Positions 27,056-35,327 of a DNA stretch of 64,000 nt are shown one piece after another. Positions within the stretch are counted from its first letter, which is position 1. Every line of letters begins with the position of its first letter. This DNA is from Sphingomonas sp. PP-F2F-A104-K0414. Lineage in GTDB: Bacteria > Pseudomonadota > Alphaproteobacteria > Sphingomonadales > Sphingomonadaceae. Location: positions 170,575 through 234,574 of the forward strand of contig NZ_SLYD01000006.1 of NCBI RefSeq assembly GCF_004340945.1, given 5' to 3'. The notes under the pieces are model-generated. The model was not told the DNA's origin. It saw nothing but the letters and a program-made list of their open reading frames with translations, and did no database searches. Both the position numbers and the translations under genes were made by a program.

Positions 27056-28836
27056 CCGAAGACCCCGTGCATCCACCAGGACAGATCGCCAGTGTCGTCC
27101 TCGAAGCCATCGCCTCGGCGAAAAACCCAGTAGCGGCCACCAGTCTCGTCCTCGACGCGGTAATAGTCGCGGACCGCCCACACTTCCGCGTCGCGCCGCC
27201 ACCATTCACCGTGGACGCGCTCGGGACCGTCGCCCCCAACCACCTTGTACGTGGTACCGCGCCACTCGAAGCGGCGCGGAGGTTGGTCGGGCATCAGGGC
27301 GATCACGCGATGCAGTGGCTCTGGATGCGCGAAGAGACGGATCGGCCGCTTCCAATCCGGCCATGTTCCCGGCAGCTCGTTAGGATCGGATTTGACCACA
27401 GCCCGCTCCGGGACATGGCTTTCTACGGGAGCGATACGGAAGACCGAGTGCATTCCGATCCTGCCTGCGATCAGGTCGACCAGGCGCGCCGGGTCGCGCA
27501 CCAGCGTCTCGCCTGCGAGGACGGCGCCGAGATCAACCGCGTCGAGTTGCTCCGTGTGCGGTGCCACCATTTGAAACTGCTCGATCCCCATGCCGGGATC
27601 GATGCGCTCGATCCGCAGCTTCAGCAGCCGCAGGAGGTGAGAGACGTCCCGTGTCGGCCGGGATGTGCCGATCGCCACGATTTGCTCGGTGCCATCGACG
27701 CGCATTCCCGTCAGGCGGATCGAGCGTGCGCCAACGCCTTTCCCCTGCAGCAGCACGACAAGATCGCCTAAGAGGTCACCCATGACCTGTTCGATCGCCT
27801 CGGCCGTGCTGATCGGTTCTAGAAGTCGGCGTTCGACCGCAGGGACCTCGATGTCCTCTCGCGGGGTAATTGGCTCTGCAACACCACCCAAGGCCTGATC
27901 GAGGCGTGTGATGGTCGGCAGTCCGAGACGGCGCGCGAGGGGTCCGCGCGCGACCGGCAGGAGATCCGCGATCCGCTCGAAACCGAATTTGCGCGCGGCA
28001 CTCAACGCCGTGGGCGTCAGGCGCAATGCGGTTATGGGCAATGAACTGAGTGCCTCGACTGTGCCGTGCGGCTCAACGCGAGTAAGATCGGTTTTGCCAA
28101 AACGGGCCAGCGCGTGGGCGGCCCCCGGCGTGTCGGCGACCGCCACGCGCGCGGTAAAGCCTGCACGACGGCAAAAGGCGAGCAGACGACGGCAGAACCG
28201 CTCTTCCCCGCCGTGGAGGTGGTCGCAGCCAGCGAGATCGATCCAGAGACCATCAGCCGGTGTGACAGCCGCGATCGGCGACCAGCGCCTTACCGCCAGC
28301 AGCGCAAGGCGATCAAGGAGCGCAGCATCGGCTTCCGGCTCGACCGGACGGAAGTCGAGATCGGACACCAGCGCGCGGGCGTGGGTGGCGGCCATCCCGG
28401 AATGGATGCCGAGCGCCTGCGCGCCGGTGCAGGCAGCGACCACTTCCTCCCGTAGGCCGACCTTGCCAACGAGAGCGAGCGGCGCGTGCTGGACCGGTAT
28501 CATTACGGGCGTGACGACCCGCCACGCAGGCGCGTGCGCCTTGTACGGGTGGCTCGCCGCTTCCGATCGCCTCCCGAGTTCTCGCATTGACGGCTGCGCA
28601 TGGACAGGAAGCGACGCGATCTGCGCCTCGACCTCTTCGCGCGACTGCGCACTGGTCCGCGCCCACCTGGCACCAGGCCGCCAACCGCCGCCCCGTGGCA
28701 CCGAACAGGCACCCGGAACGTCGTCGACTGGCAGTTGCAGGGCGGGCCGCTCAGGCGGCCGCGTAGCGGGCCGTTCCAACCGTCTCAGCCGCTCGATGGC
28801 TAAGTTCGGCAGAAACAGCGAGACGACCCGTCTCAT
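27052..28836 (-). CDS. imuB: ImuB, inactive Y-family polymerase-like mutasome protein
   Basis: 594 aa. It opens [19 protein letters not shown] and contains the Y-family-like segments [19 protein letters not shown] and [15 protein letters not shown]. The family lacks the catalytic acidic triad of Y polymerases and acts as a hub binding ImuA, DnaE2 and the beta clamp. The start lies 86 bases inside imuA and the stop overlaps the dnaE2 start, the usual compact order. Confidence 0.93.
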   Translation of the reverse strand: MRRVVSLFLPNLAIERLRRLERPATRPPERPALQLPVDDVPGACSVPRGGGWRPGARWARTSAQSREEVEAQIASLPVHAQPSMRELGRRSEAASHPYKAHAPAWRVVTPVMIPVQHAPLALVGKVGLREEVVAACTGAQALGIHSGMAATHARALVSDLDFRPVEPEADAALLDRLALLAVRRWSPIAAVTPADGLWIDLAGCDHLHGGEERFCRRLLAFCRRAGFTARVAVADTPGAAHALARFGKTDLTRVEPHGTVEALSSLPITALRLTPTALSAARKFGFERIADLLPVARGPLARRLGLPTITRLDQALGGVAEPITPREDIEVPAVERRLLEPISTAEAIEQVMGDLLGDLVVLLQGKGVGARSIRLTGMRVDGTEQIVAIGTSRPTRDVSHLLRLLKLRIERIDPGMGIEQFQMVAPHTEQLDAVDLGAVLAGETLVRDPARLVDLIAGRIGMHSVFRIAPVESHVPERAVVKSDPNELPGTWPDWKRPIRLFAHPEPLHRVIALMPDQPPRRFEWRGTTYKVVGGDGPERVHGEWWRRDAEVWAVRDYYRVEDETGGRYWVFRRGDGFEDDTGDLSWWMHGVFG

Positions 28837-29515
28837 CGCTGCCCTCCACTATCAGGGAAAAACCCTCACCTCCGCGTTGCCGCGCCAGTTCGACCGTCCA
28901 TCTCGCTCGTCCTACACCCGCGACCTCCAACCGCGCCGAAGGCGCAGAGCCAATCCGCCAGCGCGTCCATGCCGCAGAAGGTTCGGAGAAAGGATCCTGG
29001 TCACGGCCGCGTCGACGACGCAGCAACAGCACCGGCATATCGGCCTCCGCAGCGACCAGCTGCAGACGACGGGTTGCAACCATCGACACTTTGCTCGCTT
29101 CCGCGATGATCGCCGATGGCGTCCCGTCGCGAACCGCGTCCTCGATTACGGCGAGCAATGCCGCGTCATCATAGGGTTGAGCATAGATGACATCCGACGA
29201 GGAGAGACCTGCCTGAGCCAAAGCCGGTGCGTAGAGGTCGGTGCGGCACGTGGCCCACAAAACAGGGCCGCTGGCATTGGCGGCCTCGCGCGCCGCAATA
29301 CCGGCAAGGAACAACGTGGTTGCGGCGTCATCCGCCAGTGATCCGCTACGCGCCGTCGCCTCGTGAAGCGCGCCGGCACGCAAGCCTCCGGCCCCAAGTC
29401 TGCTGTCGATCGCAGCCACGCCGAACGGCAACACGCGGTAGTCGGTGACCGGCGTGGCGATCGTCCGCAGGTGGGCAAGGCTGGTAGCAAGGGACTCGGG
29501 GGCGGGGGACATCAT
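28751..29515 (-). CDS. imuA: ImuA, RecA-like mutasome protein
   Basis: 254 aa from the ATG at 29513-29515 (a second ATG follows at once). A RecA-like fold is suggested by FGVAAIDSRLGAGGLRAGAL, ATLFLAGIAAREAAN and the central SAIIEASKVSM-like strand. The Walker A is degenerate, as in ImuA proteins. It is the first gene of imuA-imuB-dnaE2 and has a LexA box 18 bases before its start, so damage induction is expected. Confidence 0.9.
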   Translation of the reverse strand: MMSPAPESLATSLAHLRTIATPVTDYRVLPFGVAAIDSRLGAGGLRAGALHEATARSGSLADDAATTLFLAGIAAREAANASGPVLWATCRTDLYAPALAQAGLSSSDVIYAQPYDDAALLAVIEDAVRDGTPSAIIAEASKVSMVATRRLQLVAAEADMPVLLLRRRRGRDQDPFSEPSAAWTRWRIGSAPSARLEVAGVGRARWTVELARQRGGEGFSLIVEGSDETGRLAVSAELSHRAAETVGTARYAAA

Positions 29516-29532
29516 GGTATAAGACTCTACTC

Positions 29533-29547
29533 GTTCCCTTTATGTTC
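29533..29547. promoter_or_regulatory. LexA (SOS) box upstream of imuA
   Basis: GTTC-CCTTTAT-GTTC at 29533-29547 is an exact match to the alphaproteobacterial LexA operator GTTC-N7-GTTC. It lies 18 bases upstream of the imuA start codon, in the gap between imuA and the HNH gene. Confidence 0.88.
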
Positions 29548-29708
29548 CGTTACCAAGTCCTACATTGCAAGCGCTTTGATCGTCCCAATCCGGGCAGGTG
29601 CCCTGCCTTTCCCCTCGGCGCACGAAGGGGAACGAAAATAATACGAAGCGGCAACGAATGGCGAATAATTCGCTTTCGTTTGGCTGGTGGGTGACTCATA
29701 GAATCGAC

Positions 29709-30155
29709 ATGCCAATCCGCCCCGAGAACCGCTGGCTCTACCCGATCGACTGGCGGCAGCTGTCGCAGACCGTCCGGTTCGATCGTGCCGGGGCCAAGTG
29801 CGAGGGATGTGGTCGGCCGCATCTGCGCCGTGTGGTCCATCTCGGCGACGGACGCTGGTGGGATGCCGATGTCCGCTGCTGGCGGTCGGACCGGGGCAAA
29901 CGTATCTCGATGAGAGGCGGGTTCGTGCTGGTATCGGTCCGGGTGACCTATGTCGTCCTGGCCTGCGCGCACCTCGATCATGATCCGGGCAACAGCGCGT
30001 CTTCGAACCTCAAGGCACTCTGTCAGCGCTGCCACATGATCCACGATGCAGCCGAGCATCGCTGGCAGCGCTGGTGGAATGTCTTTCGGCTCCGTGCGAT
30101 CCGCGATCTTTACGAGGATCCTCGCGTAACGCGCGAACGCATCGCCAGCCGCTAG
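29709..30155 (+). CDS. HNH-type endonuclease-like protein
   Basis: 148 aa from the ATG at 29709, which gives the N-terminus MPIRPENRWLYPIDWRQLS; earlier in-frame ATGs would add up to 37 residues. It has two CXXC-type pairs (CEGCGRPH and CQRCH) and the HNH-like block CAHLDHDPGNSASSNLKALC...CHMIHD, as in zinc-binding HNH proteins. It is divergent from imuA and could share its SOS-controlled region. Substrate and role are unknown. Confidence 0.7.
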   Translation: MPIRPENRWLYPIDWRQLSQTVRFDRAGAKCEGCGRPHLRRVVHLGDGRWWDADVRCWRSDRGKRISMRGGFVLVSVRVTYVVLACAHLDHDPGNSASSNLKALCQRCHMIHDAAEHRWQRWWNVFRLRAIRDLYEDPRVTRERIASR

Positions 30156-30328
30156 AGATCGATGTTCCGGGCGCGCATCGCTTCGGCTGTTAGGTCGGCG
30201 ATCGGTCCCCGCCCTGCGGTCGCCTCATTGACTTCGGCAACATCGTGATCAGCGAGCTTATCCAGCATCAGCCGCACAGCCGAGACGCTCGTGTCGTCCA
30301 GTACGGTCTTTGTCTCGTCGTTCGCCAT
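30152..30328 (-). CDS. Small hypothetical protein (58 aa)
   Basis: 58 aa starting MANDETKTVLDDTSVSAVRL, from the ATG at 30326-30328. It is acidic and helical, and ends overlapping the HNH stop on the opposite strand by four bases. It is divergent from the HU gene. No family is recognised. The longer reading upstream has unlikely composition and was not used. Confidence 0.5.
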   Translation of the reverse strand: MANDETKTVLDDTSVSAVRLMLDKLADHDVAEVNEATAGRGPIADLTAEAMRARNIDL

Positions 30329-30369
30329 GGCTAAGGTCCCGCCGGTGTTTCCAATGGAGAACGAATAGC

Positions 30370-30639
30370 ATGAACGTAAGTGACCTGGCCAAGGGCGTCG
30401 CGGAGGCGACCGGTTCGAACGAAGCCGATGCAAAGAAGGCGATCACCGCCGTGTTCGACCAGATCGCGGCAGCAGCTGTGAAGGGCGATGAGGTGTCGAT
30501 TCCAGGGTTTGGCAAGTTCACCGTCAAGGACCGCCCGGAGCGCGAAGGCCGTAACCCCGGCACCGGTGAGGCGATCACGATCGCGGCTTCCAAGAAGGTT
30601 GCGTTCACGGCCGCCAAGGGGCTGAAGGACAAGATGTAA
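30370..30639 (+). CDS. HU-family DNA-binding protein
   Basis: 89 aa, the standard HU/IHF length. It has helices with NVSDLAKGVAEATG, the beta-arm region GKFTVKDRPEREGRNPGTGE with the conserved RxGRNPxTGE motif, and the C-terminal KKVAFTAAKGLKDKM. It bends and compacts DNA as a dimer. A hairpin at 30647-30672 follows. Plasmid-encoded HU-like proteins often act in replicon maintenance or in limiting host burden. Confidence 0.9.
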   Translation: MNVSDLAKGVAEATGSNEADAKKAITAVFDQIAAAAVKGDEVSIPGFGKFTVKDRPEREGRNPGTGEAITIAASKKVAFTAAKGLKDKM

Positions 30640-30646
30640 GACGTGT

Positions 30647-30672
30647 GCGCCGGCGAGCGGTCTCGTCGGCGC
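30647..30672 (+). terminator. Hairpin after the HU gene (possible terminator)
   Basis: Arms GCGCCGGCGAG (30647-30657) and CTCGTCGGCGC (30662-30672) pair over 11 bp with one G-T wobble around a 4-base loop. There is no T-run, so it is either a weak terminator or a processing site before the SRAP gene. Confidence 0.4.
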
Positions 30673-30691
30673 CAACCCGAGGAACAGGCTC

Positions 30692-31348
30692 GTGTGCAAC
30701 CGGTATCGTATGACGGCAAAAGAGGTCGACCTTGCGGTCACCTTCGGTATCCGGCCTCCCTATGAGAAGGACGAGGAGTACCCCGTCGGTGACATCTTTC
30801 CGACTGGCAAAAAGACCCCGTTCTACGGCAAGGTGATCGTGCAGGACGGCGCCGAGCGCAAGCTCGAGCGGATGGAATGGGGTGTCCCGACGCAGGTGCC
30901 TAGCGCTCGCGACCCCTCGGTTAAGCTTACCAAGTACGTGACAAACGTGCGCAACCTGAACTCCAGCTTCTGGCGATCGATGCTAACGACACCGGCGCGG
31001 CGTTGCCTCGTCCTGGTCACAGCCTTCTCGGAATACGGGTTGGCTCCTGGCGAAGACGGCAAGAAGCCGTTGCACTGGTTTGACGTGCCCAGCCGTCCGG
31101 TTTTCGCTTTCGCCGGGATCTGGCGTCCGACCGAGCGCGCCAACGCCTACGGCTTCCTAACGACGGAGCCGAACACGATCGTGGCCTCTTTCCACCCCAA
31201 GGCCATGCCGGTCATCCTACACGACGAGGATTACGACCGTTGGCTGACCGCCCCCTGGGACGATCTGAAGGACTTGGTTGCGCCCTACCCCTCGCAGCTG
31301 ATGCGGGTTGAAGGCTTGGTCACAGCGGACGCGGACCATGCCCGATAG
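30692..31348 (+). CDS. SRAP-family (YedK/HMCES-like) abasic-site DNA-protein crosslink protein
   Basis: 218 aa from a GTG that places the catalytic Cys at position 2 (MCNRYRMT), as the family requires after Met removal. Other family positions are seen: NVRNLNSSFWR, the Glu in TAFSEYGLAPG, and the His in SFHPKAMPVIL. SRAP proteins form a thiazolidine crosslink with abasic sites in single-stranded DNA and shield them. Placement next to the imuA-imuB-dnaE2 cassette fits a DNA-damage module. Confidence 0.88.
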   Translation: MCNRYRMTAKEVDLAVTFGIRPPYEKDEEYPVGDIFPTGKKTPFYGKVIVQDGAERKLERMEWGVPTQVPSARDPSVKLTKYVTNVRNLNSSFWRSMLTTPARRCLVLVTAFSEYGLAPGEDGKKPLHWFDVPSRPVFAFAGIWRPTERANAYGFLTTEPNTIVASFHPKAMPVILHDEDYDRWLTAPWDDLKDLVAPYPSQLMRVEGLVTADADHAR

Positions 31349-31390
31349 CCTGTGCTATTCTAGCCGTTGAACCCTGTAAGGTGACTGACA

Positions 31391-31676
31391 ATGACAGAAG
31401 CGACATGGGGCAAAAGCGCCAAGACTCCGGACATCAACTGGCGGATGAGTGCGTCATTGGAAAACGTGGCCCGTGGTGAAACTGAAATTGCCGAGGTGAC
31501 GAACCTTGAGCGCGCGGTGCGGGATTGGGGCAGGCTGGATCCTGGACACAGAGACGCAGCAACCTCGACCACGGATCATCCCGTTCAGATAAGGGGTTTC
31601 CAGCACGACGTTCACTGGCGAAGCTATCGCAGCAATTGCCGAGCACCTGCCACCCATCCCAAGCGAAAAGGAGTAA
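31391..31676 (+). pseudogene. Small gene, apparently frameshifted
   Basis: From the ATG at 31391 the frame reads MTEATWGKSAKTPDINWRMS and stays protein-like up to TDHPVQIRG near 31595, then becomes implausible and runs into the next gene. The +1 frame from about 31597 reads TTFTGEAIAAIAEHLPPIP and stops at 31674-31676, just before the next gene. One extra G in the GGGG run at 31593-31596 would explain this. It is either a recent frameshift or a sequence error. Function unknown. Confidence 0.45.
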
Positions 31677-31682
31677 TAAGCT

Positions 31683-31973
31683 ATGGCGAAATCCAGCGTC
31701 CGCTTCGAGCGCGGTGACGGATATTGGGTGGCCGAGCATGACAGCATCGGCTTTATCGGCACGACCGACTTTGGCACCGTTGAGTTTCTGATCACCAGCG
31801 AAGCGTTGGCCGAGATGCTGAACCCAGAGCTGGAAGGAATTGATCCGGAAACTGCGGTCGAGGTCTTCATCGAGTTCGAAAGCGACATTCACAGCATCGC
31901 CCAGCGTGAATTTGTGAAACGCCTAGGGGGTGAGCCACCGATCCTGCTGACGACTGCAGATATAGCGCTTTAG
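31683..31973 (+). CDS. DUF1488-like small protein
   Basis: 96 aa with AAGGAG upstream. The pattern (GVxF-like DFGTVEFLITSEALAEMLNP, then a helical ESDIHSIAQREF segment) resembles the DUF1488 family, which has no known function. It follows the disrupted small gene by six bases and was probably its operon partner. Confidence 0.6.
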   Translation: MAKSSVRFERGDGYWVAEHDSIGFIGTTDFGTVEFLITSEALAEMLNPELEGIDPETAVEVFIEFESDIHSIAQREFVKRLGGEPPILLTTADIAL

Positions 31974-32006
31974 CGCAGAGGCACGTTTGCAATCCGAGCG
32001 GGTTAT

Positions 32007-32036
32007 TGGCCCGGGGCGGGTTACGCTCCGGGGCCA
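32007..32036. terminator. GC-rich hairpin between convergent genes
   Basis: TGGCCCGGGGCG (32007-32018) pairs with CGCTCCGGGGCCA (32024-32036) apart from one bulge and one mismatch. It lies between the convergent ends of the DUF1488-like gene and the acidic-protein gene, a typical place for a bidirectional terminator. No T-run is present on the plus strand. Confidence 0.4.
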
Positions 32037-32054
32037 CGTCGGCCACATCAGTAT

Positions 32055-32240
32055 TCAGTATAAGCCGCCTTTTTCTCGCTCCTCCACTCCTTCCTTCTGT
32101 GCCTCCTCAAGATCGTTTGGCTTTTGTTCGTCAGAGGTTGGTTTATCCTCAAGGGTATCTTCCAGCCCTTTGTCGTCGTCTGGAAGTTCGTTGACGTCAG
32201 TTTCAAAACCAGGTTCTTCGGCTTGTGAGGCGGTCATCAT
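32055..32240 (-). CDS. Small, highly acidic protein
   Basis: 61 aa from the first of two ATGs (a GGAGAG Shine-Dalgarno lies 6 bases upstream). Nearly 40% of residues are Asp or Glu and there is no hydrophobic core (ELPDDDKGLEDTLEDKPTSD), so it is probably disordered. The family is unknown. The good ribosome site is the main evidence that it is real. Confidence 0.55.
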   Translation of the reverse strand: MMTASQAEEPGFETDVNELPDDDKGLEDTLEDKPTSDEQKPNDLEEAQKEGVEEREKGGLY

Positions 32241-32396
32241 GGTTGCTCTCCTTCAACAAGCTGAACGATCCAAGAAACTGCTCGGTTGCGAACCGGCGGA
32301 CGATACCCGACATCTGACACCCGACCGCGAGGGCTCGCGTTACCGTTCCTGACGGATTCGATGATCGTGCAGCTTCAGAGGACGGATAGCCTAATG

Positions 32397-32457
32397 GACC
32401 CACGTCCGGACATTCGCGACCAGTTTCCGGCTCCCCAACTTCAGCCGTTCATTCATC
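32397..32457 (+). repeat. 61-bp dispersed element, copy 1
   Basis: Begins GACCCA and ends CATTCATC, with CTCCCCAACTTCAGCC in the second half. It lies between the acidic-protein gene and the ABC permease gene. It aligns without gaps to the seven other copies in this window. Confidence 0.7.
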
Positions 32458-32509
32458 TCGAGGATAACACGGTAGTTTCGGGATAAGCGGTTCACGCCAT
32501 ACAAATGGA

Positions 32510-33235
32510 TCACCTGAAATCACGCCGCGTGAGATCGATGACCATCACGGCCAGCAACATGACGCCCGCGATCCCACCGACGAGCGCGAATGGCACCGGG
32601 TCTTTACTCGTCACGATTTTCATCGGCAAAACCCACGGAAACCAAGCCGCCTGTTGTGTGCGTGTCATAGCTACTGCGAGGGCTACAAGCGTACCCCCGA
32701 TGCCGACGCTCAGCGGCACGACGAAACTTGCGAAACGTAATGCGGACCATAGCTGGAGAACTATCATCAGCGTAGTACCCGACCACAGGAGAAACATGGT
32801 TCGGGCCAGGCTCTGCCAAGGGATTGCCCCCACTGGAACGTGCCCACCAAGCGTACCTCCAAGCCAAGCACCGATCCCGGTATCCAGAAGAGCCAGCAGC
32901 GTGATGCACCCGGAGGTCACAAACACGACGATCGCTTTCGCCAGGAACACCTGCCAACGTCTGATCGGCAGGGCGAGGAGATGATCCCAACTACGTCCGC
33001 GATGTTCGATCTGGCCGACCAAGGTGGTGAAAGCGGCGACGATCATCGGCAGCAGGAACAGCGCCCAGATCGGGAGCAGGAACTCGTTGAAGATCGACGT
33101 CCAGCTCGACGTGCGGTCGCTGGTCATGAGCGACAGGCACGCCAGACCGCCGGGCAACGCCGGCGTAGCCAATGCGAGGAGTGCGGCCAGTGAACCGTTC
33201 AGCTTGCGGATTTCGACATCGAGGATCGTGATCAT
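32510..33235 (-). CDS. ABC-2 type transporter permease
   Basis: 241 aa with about six hydrophobic segments and a layout typical of small ABC-2 permeases of the lantibiotic/bacitracin export type (LLPIWALFLLPMIVAAFTTL, RSWDHLLALPIRRWQVFLAK). The start overlaps the stop of the ATPase gene by four bases. With the ATPase it would form an exporter; the substrate is not evident. Confidence 0.8.
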   Translation of the reverse strand: MITILDVEIRKLNGSLAALLALATPALPGGLACLSLMTSDRTSSWTSIFNEFLLPIWALFLLPMIVAAFTTLVGQIEHRGRSWDHLLALPIRRWQVFLAKAIVVFVTSGCITLLALLDTGIGAWLGGTLGGHVPVGAIPWQSLARTMFLLWSGTTLMIVLQLWSALRFASFVVPLSVGIGGTLVALAVAMTRTQQAAWFPWVLPMKIVTSKDPVPFALVGGIAGVMLLAVMVIDLTRRDFR

Positions 33236-34167
33236 GCTGCCATCCCGTCATGCGCTTCGGCACGATCGACCGCATCCCGGTAGACGTCCTCCAGCGTGCG
33301 AACCTGCGGCCTGATCGACGAGACGGCGAAATCGCCTTCGACCAGCAGGCGGTTAGCCATCGACGCCTGATCGGATTGCACGATGCCTTCACAACGAACG
33401 ACGATAGACCGGTCGTCACCTGCCGTCGCGTCCATCCCGCGCATCCGCAGCAACGCAGATCCCGCTTCCGCCTCGCCGGAAACCGTGAAGATTATGCTGC
33501 TGCCACCCCGCAGCAGTGTGCCGATATCGTCCTGTACCAGCAGGCGCCCCTTGCGCATCACACCGACGTGATCGGCCACGTGCTCGACTTCAGTCAGGAG
33601 ATGACTGGAGACGAACACGGTCCCACCGATATGTCCGGGTAGCGCACGGATCAGGGCGCGCATGGCCAAGATGCCATCCGGATCGAGGCCGTTGGTGGGT
33701 TCGTCGAGCAGCAGTAGTTTTGGCGAACCGAGCATGGCTCGAGCCAAGGCAAGGCGTTGTTTCATCCCGAGCGAATAGTCTCGCACCCGCCGACTTGCCG
33801 CGGTGCAAAGATCGACGAGTTCCAGTACACGATCGACCTCTCCGTCTGGCAAACGAAGCAAGCGGCAGGTGAGGCCAAGGTTGGCCCGTCCGGTCAGATG
33901 ATCGTATAGCGAGGGGCTTTCAACGAATGCGCCGACCCGCGCCAGCGCCACGCGGCGTGCCATGGCCAGATCGTGGCCAAGCAGCCGTATCGATCCGGCG
34001 TCAGGGCGTAACAGCCCGAGCAGCAGGCGCATCGTGGTGGTCTTGCCCGCGCCGTTGGGCCCGAGGAAGCCATACACGCATCCCATCGGCACTTGCAGCG
34101 CCACTGCATCGACCACCGGACGTCCGGCAAAACGCTTGGTCAGTCGGTCCGTTTCGATCGCCAGCAA
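33232..34167 (-). CDS. ABC transporter ATP-binding protein
   Basis: 311 aa from a TTG at 34165-34167 preceded by AGGGG. Walker A is GPNGAGKTTT, the signature is YSLGMKQRLALARA, Walker B is LLLLDEPTNGLDPDG, and the H-loop is SSHLL. The C-terminal extension is typical of BcrA-type export ATPases. Its neighbours are the permease downstream and, divergently, the DUF2975/HTH pair, which may regulate it through the dyads at 34187-34241. Confidence 0.88.
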   Translation of the reverse strand: MLAIETDRLTKRFAGRPVVDAVALQVPMGCVYGFLGPNGAGKTTTMRLLLGLLRPDAGSIRLLGHDLAMARRVALARVGAFVESPSLYDHLTGRANLGLTCRLLRLPDGEVDRVLELVDLCTAASRRVRDYSLGMKQRLALARAMLGSPKLLLLDEPTNGLDPDGILAMRALIRALPGHIGGTVFVSSHLLTEVEHVADHVGVMRKGRLLVQDDIGTLLRGGSSIIFTVSGEAEAGSALLRMRGMDATAGDDRSIVVRCEGIVQSDQASMANRLLVEGDFAVSSIRPQVRTLEDVYRDAVDRAEAHDGMAA

Positions 34168-34186
34168 TAGCTTGCCCCTATCATTC

Positions 34187-34207
34187 GATTTAATTCTCGC
34201 TTAAATC
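34187..34207. promoter_or_regulatory. Inverted repeat 1 between divergent ABC and DUF2975 genes
   Basis: GATTTAA (34187-34193), a 7-base spacer, then TTAAATC (34201-34207): a perfect 7-bp dyad. A second dyad with the same arms and spacing lies 34 bases to the right. It is a candidate operator for the HTH protein encoded at 34720. Confidence 0.6.
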
Positions 34208-34220
34208 CTCATCATGGAGA

Positions 34221-34241
34221 GATTTAAGTCAAGGTTAAATA
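34221..34241. promoter_or_regulatory. Inverted repeat 2, overlapping the DUF2975 ribosome site
   Basis: GATTTAA (34221-34227), a 7-base spacer, then TTAAATA (34235-34241), with the inner six pairs perfect. It covers the AAGG Shine-Dalgarno of the likely start at 34241, so a bound repressor could block both transcription and translation start. Confidence 0.55.
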
Positions 34242-34720
34242 TGGCACGGCTGATGAACGACGATCTGCAGCACAGTCGATGGCTGGCACGGCTGGCGACG
34301 ATGACTTTTTGTGTGATCACGCTGGTGATCTTCACAGAAGCGGCGATGGTCGCCGTTGCGCCTCGTTCTGCTGCCGCACTAGCGTTCCTGCTCGCATTTC
34401 GTGCTCCGGTGCCGTTCTACCTATATGCGCTCTGGACAATGCGGCTGGCTTTTGGCCGGATCGCCGGTGGCGAGGTGTTCTCGACTGTGCTGCCGAGTTC
34501 TCTCACTCGACTGGGCCTGGCTCTCGCCCTCGGTGCGACCGCGACGGTCTTAGTCAGCCCGTTGGCACTGAGGCTCATGGGTGGCTATCGTCACGGTGCC
34601 TATGCCGCCTTCGATCCATCGGCGATCACAATCGGGCTCGCGGGTCTTTTCCTCGTGATCCTGTCGCGCCTGTTCTCCCGCGCGGTCATGATGCAGAACG
34701 AATTGGACGAGATTCTCTAA
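34241..34720 (+). CDS. DUF2975 membrane protein
   Basis: 159 aa from the ATG at 34241 (AAGG six bases upstream); an ATG at 34214 is in frame but lacks a ribosome site. Four hydrophobic segments are visible (about residues 16-38, 46-66, 82-102 and 126-148). This arrangement with a small YozG-type HTH gene directly downstream is typical of DUF2975 proteins, whose function is unknown. The stop overlaps the HTH start by one base. Confidence 0.7.
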   Translation: MARLMNDDLQHSRWLARLATMTFCVITLVIFTEAAMVAVAPRSAAALAFLLAFRAPVPFYLYALWTMRLAFGRIAGGEVFSTVLPSSLTRLGLALALGATATVLVSPLALRLMGGYRHGAYAAFDPSAITIGLAGLFLVILSRLFSRAVMMQNELDEIL

Positions 34721-34962
34721 TGCCGATCCGGGTGACGCTCGATACCGTTCTGACCAATCGAAAGATGACGGGGAAGCAGCTGGCTCAAGCGGTGGGCCTC
34801 AGCGAGACGCAGCTTTCGCTGTTCCGGTCCGGCAAGGTGCGCGGCATCCGGTTCGCAACACTGGCCCGGCTATGCGCCGCTCTTGATTGCCGGCCAGGCG
34901 ACCTCGTCGACTATGATTACAATCCGAAAGACCTGCACAACGACGATGCCGCAGATACCTGA
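34720..34962 (+). CDS. Small XRE/YozG-type HTH regulator
   Basis: 80 aa. HTH motif MTGKQLAQAVGLSETQLSLF, then LARLCAALDCRPGDLVDY, the usual ending of YozG-like Cro/CI regulators. It is translationally coupled to the DUF2975 gene. The tandem dyads in the divergent promoter region are its likely binding sites, which would make it an autoregulator and regulator of the ABC exporter. Confidence 0.82.
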   Translation: MPIRVTLDTVLTNRKMTGKQLAQAVGLSETQLSLFRSGKVRGIRFATLARLCAALDCRPGDLVDYDYNPKDLHNDDAADT

Positions 34963-35327
34963 CATCCTACGTGATTTGTCCCGGCTACCGCCTCGACCAA
35001 CAAACGGACGCTGCGACGGTCGGAGGCCCTTTCCAGCTTCGGACGTTCGTTCAGCATCATGCGAAATCGACTCAGACAGCGCTACTCCGTCAACCGCCAG
35101 GTTCATCTTACGTGTATCTTCAGATGACCCACGTTGGCTGCATTGCCGGCATTACGACACCACCCGGCTACGTGGAATCCGGCGGATCGAACGCCCAGAG
35201 TGCGACCTCATTCAGCGGTCACCCCAATGTGCCACGCCGATCCGCCAGCCGGCGACGACCTATTGAGCGATAATGCGATTGACTCGCGTTAGCCCCTCCT
35301 TCAGGTGCGTCGATCGTGGGGGACACA
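34963..35327. other. Intergenic region upstream of the TonB receptor
   Basis: 365 bases without a convincing gene. It holds 61-bp element copy 2 (34995-35055) and must carry the promoter of the TonB receptor operon near its right end. A GGGGG ribosome site precedes the ATG at 35328. No Fur-box-like dyad could be recognised with confidence. Confidence 0.4.
34995..35055 (+). repeat. 61-bp dispersed element, copy 2
   Basis: Begins GACCAA, carries GGACG at offsets 12-16, and ends CTTCGGACGTTCGTTCAGC. It sits between the HTH gene and the TonB receptor gene and aligns without gaps to the other copies. Confidence 0.75.

Noticed and set aside
27908..29341. Long plus-strand open frame antisense to imuA/imuB
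   Set aside because: Ser/Arg-rich, low-complexity translation; imuB and imuA on the other strand are clear family members.
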